A DNA stretch of 64,000 bases from JAAXVQ01 sp964604705 (GTDB lineage: Bacteria > Oederibacteriota > JAAXVQ01): assembly GCA_964604705.1 (NCBI GenBank), contig CAZSAP010000013.1, positions 1-64,000 on the forward strand. The letters are read 5' to 3'. The notes beneath the pieces were generated by a model that saw only the letters and a program-made list of their open reading frames with translations, did no database searches and was not told where the DNA came from. This document shows, in pieces, positions 63,324 through 64,000 of the stretch. Made by a program: the position numbers and the translations under genes. Position 1 is the stretch's first letter; each line of letters opens with the position of its first letter.

Positions 63324-64000
63324 TTAGAAGTAAACCGAGATGGACAAGCGGTAGTCGCCGAACTTAACCAAATCATAGATAGCCGTCATGTCGACCTGAA
63401 CATCCTTGGTCGGCCACCACGTCGCGCCATGATAGAGCGCATTGTTGTGGTAGGTCTGCAAATAACCAGAATTCACTTCGTCAAAGTTGTTTTGCGTCGC
63501 TGCGGTCTGGGCTGATGACCCATTGGCGTAGTTGGTCTGTGTGATCTGCGGCTGACGCGCCGTCACCTGCGTATCGTTGCTGTATTCATGCGTGGTGATG
63601 GTATGCATGGCGCCGAAACGGATCGGCAAGTTTTCCATGAGGTTGATCACCAAACCAACCGGAAGCTCGATGTTGTTGTAGATGCTGCGTGTATTGGCCT
63701 CGCTGGTGTAGCCGCCGGTGGTCACCGCTGTGTAGTCGGTGGCCGTGCTGCCCGTGCCACTGACTGTCCGCGTGGACGAGTACGTGTTGGTGGTCTTCAC
63801 TTTGCTGATCGTGGAAGTACCGGTGAACTTAATGCCCATGCCGAACTTGGTGTTCTTGGCAACCTGGTACTGCCCGCGCACACCCAAGGAGTAAGAGCTG
63901 TCGTCGGTCTTGCCTTCAAACTTGTCGTTGTCGGCAACGTCGGTCTGATCCACTTGCAAGAGCGTGCCGTTCGGCGTGCGAGTGCGGACCATGGTGGTGC
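63324..64000 (-). CDS. Outer-membrane beta-barrel protein, C-terminal part (cut by window edge)
   Basis: At least 225 residues, open to the right edge. The sequence is a series of amphipathic strands (YSLGVRGQYQVAKNTKFGMGIKF seen as motifs LGVRGQY and FGMGIKF; LPVGLVINLMENLPIRFGAM), with polar Thr/Ser/Gln-rich loops. It ends LSISVYF, the Phe-terminated signature of barrels inserted by BamA. It is followed by the Ig-like lipoprotein gene. The MENLP.RFGA pattern is like other barrels of the porin or OprD/FadL class, but the family is not determined. Start lies outside the window. Confidence 0.8.
   Translation of the reverse strand, partial: TTMVRTRTPNGTLLQVDQTDVADNDKFEGKTDDSSYSLGVRGQYQVAKNTKFGMGIKFTGTSTISKVKTTNTYSSTRTVSGTGSTATDYTAVTTGGYTSEANTRSIYNNIELPVGLVINLMENLPIRFGAMHTITTHEYSNDTQVTARQPQITQTNYANGSSAQTAATQNNFDEVNSGYLQTYHNNALYHGATWWPTKDVQVDMTAIYDLVKFGDYRLSISVYF

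Overview
The window looks like chromosomal DNA of an uncultured Gram-negative-type (diderm) bacterium. Core housekeeping genes (dnaB, ssb, rpsF, rpsR, rplI, radA, mnmG, rsmB, pyrG, metK) are mixed with LPS inner-core genes (kdsA, kdsB, gmhA, gmhB, a split rfaE kinase and adenylyltransferase, a family 9 heptosyltransferase and an MsbA-type flippase). There is also an Mla-type lipid transport system and a large set of outer-membrane and surface proteins: PorV/PorQ-like barrels, OmpA, a TonB receptor, CarboxypepD_reg repeats and YD repeats. No gene here fixes the phylum. A membrane pyrophosphatase with a signal peptide, a YybS-type gene between rpsR and rplI, FlgD-like tails and PorV-like barrels recall candidate-phylum lineages such as Omnitrophota or Elusimicrobiota, but that is a guess. 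No phage, transposase, CRISPR array, rRNA or tRNA was seen.

Layout. 1-8848 (minus) is the 5' three-quarters or more of a giant membrane-anchored YD-repeat protein. It ends in long homogenised tandem arrays with 171-nt and then 180-nt periods, and is interrupted by a 100-N assembly gap. 9042-19189 (minus) holds two housekeeping blocks: rpsF-ssb-rpsR-yybS-rplI, then, after a terminator, dnaB-alr-mlaE-mlaF-mlaD-radA-ispD-ispF, tightly packed with ATGA overlaps. 19421-21877 is a membrane pyrophosphatase with its own consensus promoter. 22333-28765 (minus) carries PilZ, htpX, rsmB, an unknown gene, mnmG, a YhcC-type radical SAM gene and a small basic ORF. 28786-31692 (minus) is pyrG-kdsA-RNase H. 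31835-36944 holds two large envelope proteins.

37044-46386 (minus) is the LPS core and export cluster: msbA-gmhB-heptosyltransferase-membrane protein-HEAT-LysM/DUF3108-(large inverted-repeat element)-gmhA-rfaE1-rfaE2-kdsB. Together these genes make Kdo activation and nearly the whole ADP-heptose route; only the epimerase hldD is not in the window. 46545-50641 is a three-gene outer-membrane unit, followed upstream by metK with a perfect sigma70-type promoter. 52243-56138 is the only sizeable plus-strand block: a PRC/MgtE-N/CBS protein, an unusual NRAMP-like transporter and a B12-type radical SAM protein. 56210-59023 carries HDOD, PilZ, a lipid kinase and a Dabb protein. 59267-64000 (minus) ends the window with a TonB receptor, an Ig-like lipoprotein and the 3' part of a beta-barrel protein.

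The strongest unexplained items are the repeat architecture of the giant YD protein, the NRAMP variant paired with a detached MgtE-type sensor, the multi-domain outer-membrane fusions, and the nested inverted-repeat element upstream of gmhA. All assignments come from reading translated sequence and motifs by eye; no database search was run.
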